Assembly: GCF_027943255.1 (NCBI RefSeq)
Contig: NW_026562179.1
Location: 6,264,501-6,328,500, forward strand
Origin: Anastrepha obliqua
Lineage: Eukaryota; Arthropoda; Insecta; Diptera; Tephritidae
Direction of reading: 5' to 3'
DNA length: 64,000 nt
The position numbers and the translations under genes were made by a program. Positions 1-11,371 of the stretch are shown here, in pieces. The notes beneath the pieces are model-generated. The model ran no database searches and had not been told where the DNA came from. It saw only the letters and a list, made by a program, of their open reading frames with translations. How positions within the stretch are numbered: the first letter of the stretch is position 1; every line of letters starts with the position of its first letter.

Positions 1-179
1 GCAGCTCGATAACGCAGTGCTTCATTTTACTCAACAACGTAAGATGGGAGCGTGGAACAATACACCATCAAAACAGGCTCCCAATGCGAAAAAATGTTTA
101 TCAGAAACAGCAAACCAGATCTTCAGAGATTAAAACGAAATTGAACTTGAAAAAAAACATCTACATACAGCGATCAATA

Positions 180-1075
180 GATTTACAAATCGTGATAAAA
201 AATGATAAAAATTCAGAGCATTCTTTGGTCTAAGTTTTTAATAGACCACTGTTAAAATTGACGAGAGAAACTGGGTTAAAACAACCAAGAAAAAGGTGAA
301 TCTATTTGCTGAACATTTAGGAAAAACTGATGGAGTAGAACCTATTGGAAACTCTTCGATGTACGATAAAAAGTCCCCTGGATTTGATTTAATTAGGGTT
401 GAAATCCTTCGGAACCTGCTAAAAAATTGCATTGTCTATTTGACCAGTTTTTTTAACAAGTGACTCAACTCTAGGTGCGTACCTATATATTGATATATTC
501 GTCGAAGTTTCCATGATACCTAAGCCTAGTAAATTACCCCACGAAGTGTGCCCTTACATCCCAATATCTCGGTTACCAGTAATGTCGAAGTTTTTTGAAA
601 ACATCACCAAACACTCATGAAAAACAAACGTTTGGATCCCACTCACCAAGTTGGTTTCAGAAAACATCATTCAACTCGATCAAATACATGGGATAAGAAA
701 TGAAGAATAAAGCTAAACAGAAGCAAGTCAGCACATATCGTGTTTTCCCTAAAAACGCTACTTACAAGTCAATCTTCATAATCACATACGTCGACTAGGC
801 CAAATATCTAGGCATAACCCTTGATGACAAACTGTGCTGGAAAACTCATGTCAAGAAAAAAGGAGAAGAGCTTGACTTGAAAATAAATAAGCTACTATGC
901 TTTACCTCATTGGTAGGCTCTCAAGCTTATCAATCGGCAACAAATTACTTATTTACAAAAATATCGGTTTGGACTTGCGGATGCGCTAGCCAAAAACCCC
1001 CTGACACTGCTGCCCGCCTGGATCCGAACATCTGTCCAATTTTCCAGCCGAAGCAGCTGTTCTAGGAATCGAACG
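180..1075 (+). pseudogene. Jockey-type LINE reverse transcriptase remnant
   Basis: Read in several frames, this stretch gives pieces of a Jockey-clade reverse transcriptase in the correct order. About 340-450 resembles the fingers region (KKSPGFDLI, then LLKNCIVYLTSFFNK). About 515-600 gives IPKPSKLPHE and PVMSKFFEN. About 630-680 resembles the HQVGFRKHHST motif. About 800-960 gives the thumb-region motif AKYLGITLDDKLCWK. Frames change between the blocks and stops are frequent. The YADD catalytic block between 690 and 790 is not seen, so it is deleted or unrecognisable. No poly-A tail or target duplication was found, so the ends are approximate. This is an old, dead fragment; clade assignment is from motif memory. 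Confidence 0.65.
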
Positions 1076-1149
1076 TGATCACCTACGTGAGGCCGACCAC
1101 GGGGATCCCCGTGTGGGATTGGAGATTCGGCAACTAGATATCCAACACA

Positions 1150-2390
1150 AGCTAATCTAAAGGGCTGAGTAGTTGAAGACTTGAAGCTTCACCTATGGTG
1201 TAAGTAAGCTCTGGTCCACAGTAATCCAGTGATAAGGTGTAGGTGGTTATCAATAAAACGAAAGCTTCAAAAGCCATTGGCCCCGACGAAATTAACATGT
1301 TGATGTTAAAAAACATGAGTACATTAGGAGTAGGATATTTCACAAAGGTCAACCTCTCCTTCGCCACTCTCATAACTTCTGAAAAGTGGAAAGCAGGGAG
1401 GAAGGTACCATTATTGAAAGCTGGAGAGTCCTATCGCCCGGTAACTATTCTTTCCCCAATAGGGAAAATAATTGAGACTCTCCTCACCGCCATAAACACT
1501 TAGGTTAACCGCGGGCTTAACCAAAATCGCACCTGCAAGAGAAGCGTCCTAATAGCATTGGTCCTGTCAAAGTTTTCCGATACAGTCAGTCACTCCATGC
1601 TATTAGATTATATCCAACAGTCAACTCTCCTGGCGCAACTGCAGAAGTGTTCCGTAAACTGTATAGGAGGATAAAGCAAGGTGTGCCGGAGGGTGGTAAC
1701 TTTTTACCCTTATTTTTTCAACTTTTATATCTCAAAGCTCCCTCAATCATCAGAGGGAGTTCTACTCGTCTCTTGAGCTGAAGAGTGTTCGATAATGGCG
1801 TCCAGCAATGACGTTTATCTCGTCAGCCTATCTCGCTTTTTCACTGTAAGGAATCTCCAGCTTTGCACCACTAAATCCACAGCGAGCCTTTTACCACCTG
1901 GACGAAGGAGGTCAAACTGCAGTTAAAGGTGAAAGTCAATGCCACGCCAATACTAACCGTTAACAACCCACCTTCGCATACAACCGCGAGCAAGCAATTT
2001 CTGCCAGGCTGCTACCGTAGGACCGTGGGAATCAACCCTGCAGAAATTCGCTAGGGCTTGAGCTACCTTACAGGAGAGTCGGGGGTTATCTCTTCGACTA
2101 CACCGACGCGATCCAAGACCAAGCACAAATGTAAATACTGGAGTGGACAGTATATAGACATACAATAAACGACATTCAACGGGAGACTATCGCTACCTTA
2201 CTGAACTCCTGACCCCCGAGTGCCGTTGTCGGAGTTCAATCAGCACCCATTGGAAGAGCTTTACCTGCCTCGTTAGACCCGCGTAACTTTGGCTGAACTG
2301 GATATTGTAGCAAGTTAAACTCGTACATATCCCAAATCGACCTCGACATTCTCAGTATACAATACTTAGTCCTGCCATAAGTTCTGTTAC
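1150..2390 (+). pseudogene. Second non-LTR retrotransposon RT remnant
   Basis: A second, different LINE reverse transcriptase. The longest open piece (1243-1503) carries KASKAIGPDEIN (fingers), WKAGRKVPLLKAGESYRPV and LSPIGKIIETLL, which are canonical RT blocks 0 to 2. It continues after a stop with NQNRTCKRSVLIAL and a degraded SKFSDTVSHSMLL block near 1560-1610. At 1880-1970 a thumb-region string (TTWTKEVKLQLKVKVNATP) is seen. Catalytic YADD is not visible, and stops and shifts are many. It probably belongs to the Jockey superfamily but is too decayed for a firm clade. It abuts the preceding fragment, which suggests two independent insertions rather than one element. Confidence 0.6.
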
Positions 2391-2479
2391 AAGTTAAGTC
2401 CATTATAGATATGAAATTATAATACTACTTTTACTGAAGTTAGTTTAATTTAATCATGCAAATATTAAAAAAATTTTAA

Positions 2480-3060
2480 TTTTCATTCGAAATGGTTACC
2501 ATTTCCTTTTACAAAAGCCTTCAAATGATTCGGCCATTCAGTTATTGAAGCACGCATGGTTTCCATGGGTATTGACGTCTCTGCTCGAACCAAAGATTGT
2601 TTGAGACCTTCCAAATTTCTTTGAGGTCTTCGACAGGCCATGTTCCCTAATTCTAACTACAAACTGTGGTTCAATGGATTCAGATCTGGGCTTCCAGACG
2701 GCAAATCTTCTTATTAAAAACTTCTTCAACTGCAAAAATTTTCTCATCTGTGAAAAGAATATTTTCATGGCCGTTGACCGTGTGCCACCGAAGAAGCTGC
2801 TTGCATCTGTCGAGTCTAATTTTCTTCAAGCGCGTTATGAAAAGATGATCAGTTGAGCGACAAAAGGCTTTGATGTGGAGATTATCTTTTAAGTAGTCTT
2901 GACATGGATCTGGTCCATACATTCATATCTCTAGACTTGATTTTCTGCTTGTTGAGGGGATTTCTGCGAATTCTTTCTCGAATGGCCTTAATGGCTTAAT
3001 GGATTCGAGCCACGCGAGGACTACCACTTCTTTCTCTGTCTGTCACTTCAGACTTTGGGA
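2480..3060 (-). pseudogene. Tc1/mariner-superfamily transposase fragment
   Basis: The minus strand encodes ILFTDEKIFAVEE (about 2735-2770), the first catalytic Asp block of IS630/Tc1/mariner DDE transposases. Just upstream is RLDRCKQLLRW, and near 2480-2560 a C-terminal tail, EWPNHLKAFVKGNGNHFE, ends in the expected stop. The central part with the second Asp and third acidic residue is missing or unreadable, so the copy is inactive. Upstream coding pieces continue to about 3060 in another frame. No terminal inverted repeats were recognised. The motif wording suits maT/DD37-type or related lineages better than the classical mariners elsewhere in the window, but that assignment is tentative. 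Confidence 0.6.
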
Positions 3061-3147
3061 AAAATGACTGACATTATCGAAATATTAAGTTTTTTCATCA
3101 ATTCGAAAATCTCACGTGGACTTTTACCGCACTTATGTAATGCAATC

Positions 3148-3426
3148 GGCGGCCGCCGTACCCGAACGGGTTGGTGCGTGATTACCATGCGGAATTCAGA
3201 GAGATCGTAAGTTCGAATCTCGGTCGCTTTTCCAACAGCGGTCGACCCTCGGCAGACAATGGCAAACCTCCGAGTGTATTTTTGCTCCTTATAAAAAGTA
3301 TCTGCAGGTCCCTCCATTGTTGTTCCACAAATCAAGACGCACGCCACAAATAGGAGGAGGAGCTCGGCCAAACACCCTAAAAGGGTGTACGCGCTAATTA
3401 TAGGTATATATATATATATATAGACA
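3148..3426 (+). mobile_element. tRNA-derived SINE, full length, with 14-bp target duplication
   Basis: The head (3148-3225) has a Pol III A-box-like TACCCGAACGGG and a B-box-like AGTTCGAATCT, as in tRNA-derived SINEs. A central body (the part around GGCAAACCTCCGAG) recurs at 8988, 14256 and 14843. The copy ends in a (TA)n tail. It is flanked on both sides by the same 14 bases, TATGTAATGCAATC (3134-3147 and 3427-3440), a clear target-site duplication from LINE-assisted insertion. The head mutations (ACCC for AGCC) suggest this copy is older than the one at 8988. Confidence 0.85.
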
Positions 3427-3440
3427 TATGTAATGCAATC

Positions 3441-3659
3441 ACTGTAATGCGATTTTCATTAGCGGTCCACTCCATTGTTAACAAGCGAAATTTTCTACGA
3501 ATTTGATTATAATTTATGAGTAGACAATGCATACGAGCTAAAGCAAAAATAACTTTTCCCGGCGAATTTGTTCTTGCGACATGCATCGTAAAATTTGTCA
3601 CAGAATTTATGTCATGACTAAGTATATCTGCCATGTGAATGTACCCTGCACGAATTTAC
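3441..3659. other. No gene recognised
   Basis: AT-rich sequence between the SINE and the mariner end. The minus-strand open frame here has no recognisable domain, and I treat it as chance. Confidence 0.5.
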
Positions 3660-4858
3660 TATTGGCTGTACAACGAATTAATTTCGTATTTTTTTGTTAA
3701 AAACACCATTTATCTATATATAATATATAAAAATTCAGCCGTTTTTCGCGTTGTGATGAACTTTACGGAGAATGGCTCAACCGATTTTAACCAAACTTTG
3801 CCACATTGAAGAGACACATGTGGAGAAGGTTTGTAACTATGTTTGGTTAAAATCTCCTGTACTTCTTCGTCAACACACAGTATACACGAGGCAGCGTTCT
3901 TTTTACGCGTGTGGTTGGTATTGTAAACGGTTGCATGGAGTACATTTTACTCACATATGTACAAGTTAACGCAGCAGTATTTATGCCTAAATTTTCATTC
4001 CATTACATACATTTCAATGGAATGCAAACATACATACATATACATATATTCATACAGCAGTGGCTGCACGCCTGCATTCGCATAGAATAGAAACATACAA
4101 ATTAGCAGGCACAGCTGTAGCTGACCGCCTGCAATAATTAATCGTAACACAATGCTGCTGTGATTAACTTAACACTTTGCTTAAATACTTCTTCTTTACA
4201 CCCACACTTCGGGATAACCGAAGCAAAACCATTAGCTCAACGAACCTGAACAGGTCGTCGCTAAAAAAGTACTTAAACAAGGCCGTTTTCTTAGAAGATT
4301 ACCAAAGGTTATCAGTAATAGTGCATAGTGAAAGCAAGTGTTAAAACTAATAAGAAAGTGTTTTATTTGGTAAAGTGTTCAAGTGAAGCAGTTTCCAGGC
4401 ATCAACCAAAGAGATAAAAAAAGTGCGTCAGAAATATTTAAGAGAAGAGATTGTTTTCACATTTTCCAACGATATTTTCACGAAAAATTTACAAAATATA
4501 TATTAATTTTGCAAATGATTGATAACAAGTGAAACAGTGAATAAATGGTGTGAAAAATACACACAACAGAAATCGGCAAAAATAATTAATATTTTAGAAG
4601 TTTTTACTTTAGATATTTAAGAAAAGATATTGTTTTCACACTTTCCGTAGATATTTTCAAGAAAAATTTCAAAAATATACAATATATTATTTTTGCTGAT
4701 CATTTCCCATTTCTGTTCTGTGTAATTTTCAATTCAATTTTATTTTTAAAAGATGGCGCTAACAGTATGTTAATTTGAATTCCAGTTTAAAAGCAAGAAA
4801 AGAAGCAATCAAGAGCTCAGAGTGACATAAAGAAGACCACTTTGATTCGGTAAACGAA

Positions 4859-6331
4859 ATGCCAAGAGGTAGAAGACATGCTAACATCGGACGTAGTACA
4901 CGTCACAATAGAAATATGCAAAATCACAGACAAAATGAAAGTGAGGAAAATCATGCTGATAGATTAAGTCAACAAAGAGATCGTACTAGGTCACGTTCTC
5001 AAAATCGGCCAATAAATATCAATTCTGTAAATTTGAATGGTGCAGCATTTCAATATAATCCACAACTTGATTATTCATCTCACAAATACGTTGTCATCGG
5101 AAGTATGGATAATTTTTGCGGATTTTGTCAAGCATTGAAATTCAAAACTGAAATACCAGGCATGTGTTGCGCTGCAGGAAAAGTTCGTTTACCAGACATA
5201 CAATATCCGCCCGAACCATTAGCTACATTATTATCGGGAACATCACCCGATTCCAAACATTTTCTTGAAAAAATTTCCACACATAATTCATGTTTTCAAA
5301 TGACATCTTTTGGTGCTGGAAAAATTATAACCGATAACTTCATGCCAACGTTCAAGGTAATACATAAACTTCAACGTTCAACAACATTCGCTGACACATC
5401 TAATGAATCATTAGATTTTATGGACACAAATTATGGCTTTTTTCAGATTCAAGGGCAAGCACATCACTTAATACGTTCATTACTACCACTACCCGATCAA
5501 GAGTCAAAATTTTTGCAAATTTATTTCATTAATGACAACGATGATGAATTTGAAGCACGGTGTGCATTTTCCAGAAATATAAACAGAGTCATTATGAGAG
5601 AGTTACAAGATTTATTACACACACACAATGTTTTGGTGCAAAGTTTTAAAACAATAATCGAAAGATTGTCATCTGATAATCATAAAATTAAAATTGATGC
5701 AAAAAAAAAAAAAACGCCTGCCGGCGAACATCGTGGAAGATACAATCAACCAACTTCAAGCAACGAGGTTGCAATTGTTATATCTGGAGATGAATTTCAA
5801 GCAAGAGATATTGTTTTGCAAAGAAGAAACGATACACTGCAACGTGTTGATGAAACGCATCGAAAATATGATGCATTACAATATCCTCTTATGTTTTGTC
5901 GTGGTGAAGATGGTTATTCGATTGATATAAAACAAATAAATCCATCAAATGGTCAAGAAACAAATAAAACTGTGAGCGCAATGAATTATTATGCATACAG
6001 AATCATGATAAGAGAAAATCAAGAGAATTACATTTTAAAATGTCGTAAATTATTTCATCAGTATATTGTTGACATGTATGCGAAAATAGAAACAGAACGA
6101 TTGAATTACATTAGATTCAACCAAAGAAAATTACGCTGTGACGAATACATACATTTACGAGATGCAATTAACAACGATACCAACGTTAATAACATTGGTC
6201 AAATGGTAATATTACCTTCATCGTATACAGGCAGTCCAAGGCATATGCATGAATACGCCCAAGATGCAATGTGTTATGTCAGAAATTATGGTCGACCCGA
6301 CTTATTCATAACTTTCACATGCAATCCGTAA
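4859..6331 (+). pseudogene. Helitron Rep/helicase protein, N-terminal part
   Basis: This is a 490-residue open frame starting MPRGRRHAN. Residues about 80-110 hold a CxxC...CC cluster (FCGFCQ, then MCCAAGKV), the zinc-binding region usual at the start of Helitron proteins. The C-terminal end carries YGRPDLFITFTCNP, the hallmark that precedes the HUH endonuclease motif in the Helitron Rep domain. A run of twelve A at 5701-5712 encodes poly-lysine and is a slippage risk. The frame ends directly after TFTCNP, where the HUH histidine pair should follow. The sequence jumps instead to a region normally well downstream, so the nickase active site appears to be deleted. Confidence 0.8.
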
Positions 6332-7494
6332 TGGACAAAATTGATCACATTATATGTGCTGAAATTCCAGATATAAATGAAGATCCAGAATTACATACTA
6401 CTGTAACCAAAAACATGATTCATGGACCGTGTGGTACGTTAAATCAAAATTCTCCATGTATGGTTGATGGTAAATGTTCAAAAAACTACCCAAGGCAATT
6501 AATTGCTGAAACAATGACTGGAAATGATGGATATCCATTGTACCGTAGAGGATCACCAGAAGATAATGGAAAAACAGTCACTGTGAAAATAAATAATCAA
6601 GATGTGAAGATCGATAACCGTTGGATAGTTCCGTATTCCAAATAATTATCGAAAACATTTAACGCACATATAAATGTTGAATATTGTAACTCCGTAAAAT
6701 CCATCAAATACATATGCAAATATATCAATAAAGGAAGTGACATGGCAGTATTTGGAGTTGTAAATCGAAATGATGAAATTACTAATTACCAAATGGGAAG
6801 ATACATTAGTAGCAACGAAGCAGTTTGGAGAATAATATCATTTCCGATTCATGATCGCCATCCAGCTGTTATTCATTTGTCAGTTCATTTAGAAAATGAC
6901 CAAAGTGTTTATTTCACTGAAAGCACTGCTCAACAAATGGCCGAACGACCACCAGCAACAACACTAACTGCATTTTTCAACTTATGTGAAACAGATTCAT
7001 TTGCAAGAACATTGCTTTATTCAAATGTTCCTAAATATTATACTTGGAATGCATCATCAAGGTCCTGGGTACGAAGGCAACGAGGAATACCTGTAGATGG
7101 ATATCCAGGTGTTCATTCGGGTGATGCAATCGGACGACTTTACACTGTGCATCCAAGTAAAGTGGAATGTTTCTATTTACGTTTACTCTTAGTTGATATT
7201 CCCGGCCCAATATCATTCGAAAGTTTGAAAGGAGTTAATGGTCATCTTTGTTGTACTTATCAGCAAGCATGCAAAGAATTGAATTTGCTTGAAAATGATA
7301 ATCAGTGGGATGCAACTCTTATGGATGCATATGCAACAAGTTCTCCACACCAAATAAGAACACTATTTGCCATCATTATTGCTACATGCTTCCCAGCAAA
7401 CCCAAAAGAATTGTGGACTACTTACCAAGAATACATGACAGAAGATATCCTACATCAAGTACGTCGCATTACTGCAAATCCAAATTTGAATTAA
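6332..7494 (+). pseudogene. Helitron Rep C-terminal part and linker
   Basis: The reading frame is shifted relative to the preceding part. It begins with DKIDHIICAEIPD and the conserved KNMIHGPCG block. It continues through one in-frame TAA at about 6643 into FNAHINVEYCN and IKYICKYINKG, the Helitron tyrosine-motif region (Y-x2-K-Y). From 6742 the frame is open for 250 codons into the linker (PGVHSGDAIGRLYTVHP; FYLRLLL) that joins Rep to the helicase. A second in-frame TAA at 7492-7494 interrupts it, and the same frame then runs on into the helicase. The tyrosine motif survives even though the HUH segment is gone. Confidence 0.75.
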
Positions 7495-8556
7495 ACAGAT
7501 GAATTATATAATGAGGCATTAATTAAAATCGAAGACTTTTGCCTGATGATTGCAAATAAAACTCTTAGTGAGTTAGGTATGATCGCACCAAATCGTCCAA
7601 TGCATGATGCATACAATGCAGAATTAAGACGTGAAAAAGAATATGATCGAAATGATCTGAACACATTTGTAACAACAAACCTACCAAAATTAAACACAGA
7701 ACAAAGGCAGGCATATGACACAATTATAGACAATGTTGCAAATGGAAGAGGAGGAATATTCTTCTTAGATGCACCAGGTGGGACTGGAAAAACGTTTTTG
7801 TTGTCGTTAATTTTGGCCACCATTCGATCACAGAATAATATTGCATTGGCTTTGGCATCATCTGGAATAGCGACATCTTTATTGGACGGCGGTCGCACTG
7901 CACATTCTGCATTAAAGTTACCATTAAATATGCGAGTAAGTGAAGAACCAGCTTGCAACATTTCTAAAAATTTTGGAATGGGAAAGGTTTTACAAACATG
8001 TAAAATTATTGTATGGGATGAATATACGATGGCTCATAAAAAATCACTGGAAGCCTTAAATAGAACACTGAAAGATTTTCGAAATAACACAAACGTATTT
8101 GGTGGTGCACTAATTCTATTGGCCGGTGATTTTCGACAAACTTTGCCTGTTATTCCCAAATCAACAGCAGCTGATGAATTGAGAGCGTGCCTTAAATCTT
8201 CTAATTTGTGGAGATATGTTCAAAAACTCACATTAACTACTAATGTTCGTGTGCAGTTACAGAATGATCCAACAGCTGCTGAATTTTCCGAACATTTGTT
8301 GCAAATTGGAAATGGATGGAAGCCAATTGATAAGAATACAGGCATGATCACACTTCCAACTAATTTTTGTACCGTAACAGAATCAAGAGTACAATTAGTG
8401 CAAAATGTATTCCCAAATATTGCACAAAACTATCGAAATCAAGATTGGCTAAGCGAGAGAGCTATATTAGCTGCCAAAAATGTCGATGTCAATAAAATCA
8501 ATGCCAGTATTTTGACTCGAATTCTAGGTGAATCACTAATCCAGACGATGTATTGA
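7495..8556 (+). pseudogene. Helitron PIF1-like DNA helicase, motifs I-IV
   Basis: This is a superfamily 1 helicase of PIF1 type fused behind Rep in Helitrons, where it unwinds the displaced strand. Visible motifs are Walker A, DAPGGTGKTF (about 7770-7800); Ia, GIATSLL with GGRTAHSALKLP; Walker B, IIVWDEYTMAHK (about 8005-8045); and motif III, ILLAGDFRQTLPVIP (about 8110-8160). It ends at a shift near 8540, after LAAKNVDVNKIN. The remaining helicase follows in another frame, with some residues missing at the junction. The ATPase core itself has no stop, so this is the best-preserved part of the element. Confidence 0.85.
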
Positions 8557-9361
8557 ATTTTCCAATTGAATTTTTGAATTCACTTAATTTGCCTGGCTTG
8601 CCACCACATCGTTTGCAATTGAAAGTCGGCGCAGTGATTATTATGTTGCGAAATATCAATCAGCCGAAACTATGTAATGGGACAAGATTAGCAGTGAAAC
8701 GGACAATGAACAATGTAATTGAAGCAACAATTTTGAAAGGCAAATTTAAAGGTGAAGATGTTTTGATTCCGCGCATTCCAATGATTTCAACAGATTTGCC
8801 TTTTGATTTTAAGCGACTTCAATTTCCCATTCGTCTTGCTTTTGCTATTACAATCAATAAGTCTCAAGGTCAAACACTTGAATTATGTGGAATTGACCTA
8901 AGTTATCCATGCTTTGGACATGGACAACTGTATGTAGGATGTTCTCGAGTAGGGAAACCATCGTTACTTTATATTTATACACCGCACGGCGGCCGCCGTA
9001 GCCGAATGGGTTGGTGCGTGATTACCATTCGGAATTCACAGAGAGGTCGTTGGTTCGAATTTCGGTGAAACCAAAATTAATAAAAAACATTTTTCTAATA
9101 GCGGTCGCCCCTCGGCAAGCAATGGCAAACCTCCGAGTGTATTTCTGCCATGAAAAAGCTCCTCATAAAAATATCTACCGTTCGGAGTCGGCTTGAAACT
9201 GTAGGTCCCTCCATTTGTGGAGCAACATCAAGACGCACACCACAAATAGGAGGAGGAGCTCGGCCAAACACCTAACAGAAGTGTACGCGCCAATTATTTT
9301 TTTTTTTTTATTTTATGAAAATAAAACCAAACATTTTGTGTATCAGAAGGCTTTAGAATAA
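8553..9361 (+). pseudogene. Helitron helicase C-terminal part, interrupted by SINE
   Basis: This continues the helicase in a new frame: FPIEFLNSLNLPGLPPH, then LRNINQPKLCNGTRL, the motif V/VI block AFAITINKSQGQTL, and LYVGCSRVGKPSLLYIY. At 8988 a SINE interrupts the coding sequence. Beyond it (about 9312-9361) the frame resumes with a C-terminal tail, FVYQKALE, and a TAA stop. The second Helitron copy (39933-40511) gives the uninterrupted order of the same blocks and supports this reading. Confidence 0.8.
8988..9310 (+). mobile_element. tRNA-derived SINE inside Helitron helicase
   Basis: This is the same family as 3148-3426 and the best-preserved head in the window. It has A-box-like TAGCCGAATGG and B-box-like GGTTCGAATTT, the central GGCAAACCTCCGAG block and the 3' GAGGAGGAGCTCGGCCAAAC block. 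It ends in a T-rich tail (9297-9310) instead of the (TA)n tail of other copies. The insertion truncates the helicase near its last 15 codons. I could not define an exact target duplication. Confidence 0.85.
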
Positions 9362-9515
9362 ATTGTTAGTTTACAATCATTAGAGTAAGTCACTAAAATA
9401 AATAAAACATTGTTATTAGAATAAGTCACAAAATAATGGCCGAGCATGAATTAAATGATGAAACAAGAAAAAAACAAAGAACACTTTTCATTTATATTTT
9501 TCTTTCACCCAGCGA

Positions 9516-9533
9516 AGCGGGTGAGGGTCCGCT
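9516..9533 (+). repeat. Helitron 3' terminal hairpin
   Basis: AGCGG and CCGCT form a 5-bp stem with an 8-base loop, two bases before the terminal CTAG end. The equivalent position near 40574 has a related AGCG/CGCT stem with a GGCGAGGGTA loop. Such hairpins mark rolling-circle termination in Helitrons. Confidence 0.7.
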
Positions 9534-9536
9534 AGT

Positions 9537-10389
9537 TTAAGTACAAAAGTGGAAGCGGCATTTTGTTTTCCATCTTTCAGGCAATTTATGGATTCCATCC
9601 CAAAAAAACTTCTCATCTTTTGCGCCGAGAAAGTCATCAAGCCATATTTTAATACCTTCAACATTGGTGAACTGTATTCCAGTAAGGTGATTCTGCATCG
9701 ACAGAAACAAGTGGTAATCAGAAGGAGCTATGTCTGAGCTATAAGGCGGGTGAGGTAGAATTTCCCATCCGGCATTTTCCAAATAATTTTTGACCGGTAC
9801 TGCAACATGTGGCCGAGCATTGTCATGATGGAAAATCAATTTCTCGTGTCTGGTCGCCCATTCTGGCCGTTTTTCGGCTATTGCTTGCTTCAAACGTATT
9901 GTTGCCTGTATAGCTTTCCCGTGATCGTCTGGCCCGATTTTAACAGCTCATAGTACAGCACACCCTTCTGATCCCACCAAATACAGAGCATTACCTTCAA
10001 ACCATGAATATTCGGCTTTGGTGTCAATTTGGCTGGTTGTGCTGCTTTGTGAATGTATCCGGCTGCTTTTGAACGATTAGAAATGGCTTGCTGAGTGACT
10101 TCCAATGTTTTCCAAGTTCTTCTTGAGTTTGAAATGGATCTTGATCGAGTAATGCCTCCAATTCGTCGTCTTCAAACTTTTTTGATGGACCTGATCGCTT
10201 TTTGTCTTCTGTGTTAAAATCACCACTTTTAAATCGTGCAAACCACTGCTGACATACTCTAACCTCTGGAGCGTATTCAGGGTAAGCTTCTGAAAGTAAA
10301 CGATTTGCAACTGTTGCACTTTTCTTTAAATTGAAGAACAAAAACAAACCTCGCCGCAAATGCTGTTTCGTTGGAACGTAATTTGACAT
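9537..10389 (-). pseudogene. mariner transposase (DD34D type), deleted
   Basis: The N-terminal helix-turn-helix region begins MSNYVPTKQHLR and includes YAPEVRVCQQWFARFKSGDF. The C-terminal half has the second Asp block, FHHDNARPHV, and the third, HPPYSSDIAPSDYHLF, typical of mariner DD34D enzymes. Between them the protein jumps from KAAGYIHK to PKPNIHG. The family normally has about 80 residues there, including the first catalytic Asp (GDEKW), and here that stretch is absent. Two further frame changes (near 10105 and 9893) also break it. It is certainly inactive; it could be a source of internally deleted copies. Confidence 0.85.
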
Positions 10390-10530
10390 TTTGAATGTAA
10401 TAAAAAATATTTGTTTACTAATATTCACTGTGACATATCAAATTTACTTCATTAGCTGTCACTGTCAAAATATTGACTACATAAATAGATATGAGGTTAG
10501 TAACAAATACGAAATTATCCGATATATATT

Positions 10531-11371
10531 CATATGTCCTCTTAGATGAGAGCCAATTTTTTCACAAAATCGAAATTTTTTTCTTCACTCATCTTATAGT
10601 AAATCATTTCAAGAATGTTGTGTCAAAATTTTAAGTGGATCGGAGCAGAACTCTCAAAGTTATAGCCTTTGTAGGCACTCTACCTCGAATGCGGAGCATC
10701 GATAATTTTTCAGAGTCATTTTTTCAAACGCGTTTTTCCCGAAACGACTTCTTAAAAGTCGGTGCCAATCACAACTCCGAAACTATTCAACCGATTCTTT
10801 TCAAATTTGGCACACGTTTTCTAAATCAAAAATACCTGCCCCCCCACTGTTTTTTTTCAGTTTTTTTTTTAAGGTTGTTTTTCACTTACAAATATGGCGA
10901 AATTTTTCGCCAAAAATGCTCGTTTTACGTTTTTTTGCCACCAAAACTACAAAAATGAAAAAAAAAAAAAAATTTTATTAATGGGGGGGGGGGCATTACG
11001 TCATACTTTAACTGAAAAATTCGACTTTTTTAGTTTCAGATGATTTTACGACGAATGCCGATTGGCACCGCAGAGCATCTCTCGAAAAACATATCTTCAA
11101 AAAAACTCTGTCATGGGCTTATTTGTCAATATTTTATTATTAATATTTTTAAAAAACTTATTGAAAAGATGTACAATAATATGCAACTGATTTTATTAAA
11201 GTATCTTAAGCCATATTTCTGTAAAAAATTAAAAAAAAGTGTTTTTTTTTTAGCGCTAAACCCTACCACCCCCTTAAAGTTAAAGGAGTTATACAAATAT
11301 ATTCCTTTCTAAAAAATACGTTAGAAAAAGCAAATTGACCTGTAACTTATAAAACTTTAAATTTTTTTAAG
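10531..11371. other. AT-rich non-coding sequence upstream of the host gene
   Basis: Homopolymer-rich sequence with runs of T, A, C and a G run near 10983. Open frames here lack recognisable domains. It probably lies in an intron or 5' flank of the gene that follows. The segment 11274-11371 is duplicated at 14591. Confidence 0.5.

Larger units (their letters stand above)
3713..9535 (+). mobile_element. Helitron rolling-circle transposon, near full length
   Basis: The element starts TCTATATATA directly after an A (3712) and ends CTAG (9532-9535) directly before a T. This is the A^T insertion and the TC...CTRR termini of Helitrons. A short hairpin (AGCGG 9516-9520 with CCGCT 9529-9533) sits next to the 3' end, as expected. 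Inside are a Rep-type N-terminal region and a PIF1-like helicase, all on plus. The first 1.1 kb (3713-4858) is AT-rich leader with no gene. The coding region is broken by a deletion at 6331, stops at about 6643 and 7492, a shift near 8540 and a SINE at 8988. It is probably immobile by itself. Confidence 0.85.
3660..10530 (-). mobile_element. mariner element split by a Helitron
   Basis: A mariner transposase pseudogene (9537-10389, minus) ends at the stop codon immediately beside the Helitron 3' end. The mariner's missing far end appears on the other side of the Helitron: 3662-3712 contains TTGGCTGTACAACGAATT, preceded by TA. A 13-base block, TAATTTCGTATTT (3679-3691), recurs in inverted orientation at 10505-10517 upstream of the transposase. 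These are read as the two terminal inverted repeats. Removing the Helitron brings them to about 1.05 kb apart, below the usual 1.3 kb because of an internal deletion. The outermost bases of the right end have diverged. Confidence 0.6.

Noticed and set aside
3150..3230. tRNA gene suggested by A and B boxes
   Set aside because: The same head is attached to a conserved body and tail in four copies with a target duplication; it is a SINE, and no normal anticodon arm is evident.
3398..3634. 78-residue minus-strand open frame
   Set aside because: No domain or similarity recognised; the end is made of TA microsatellite.
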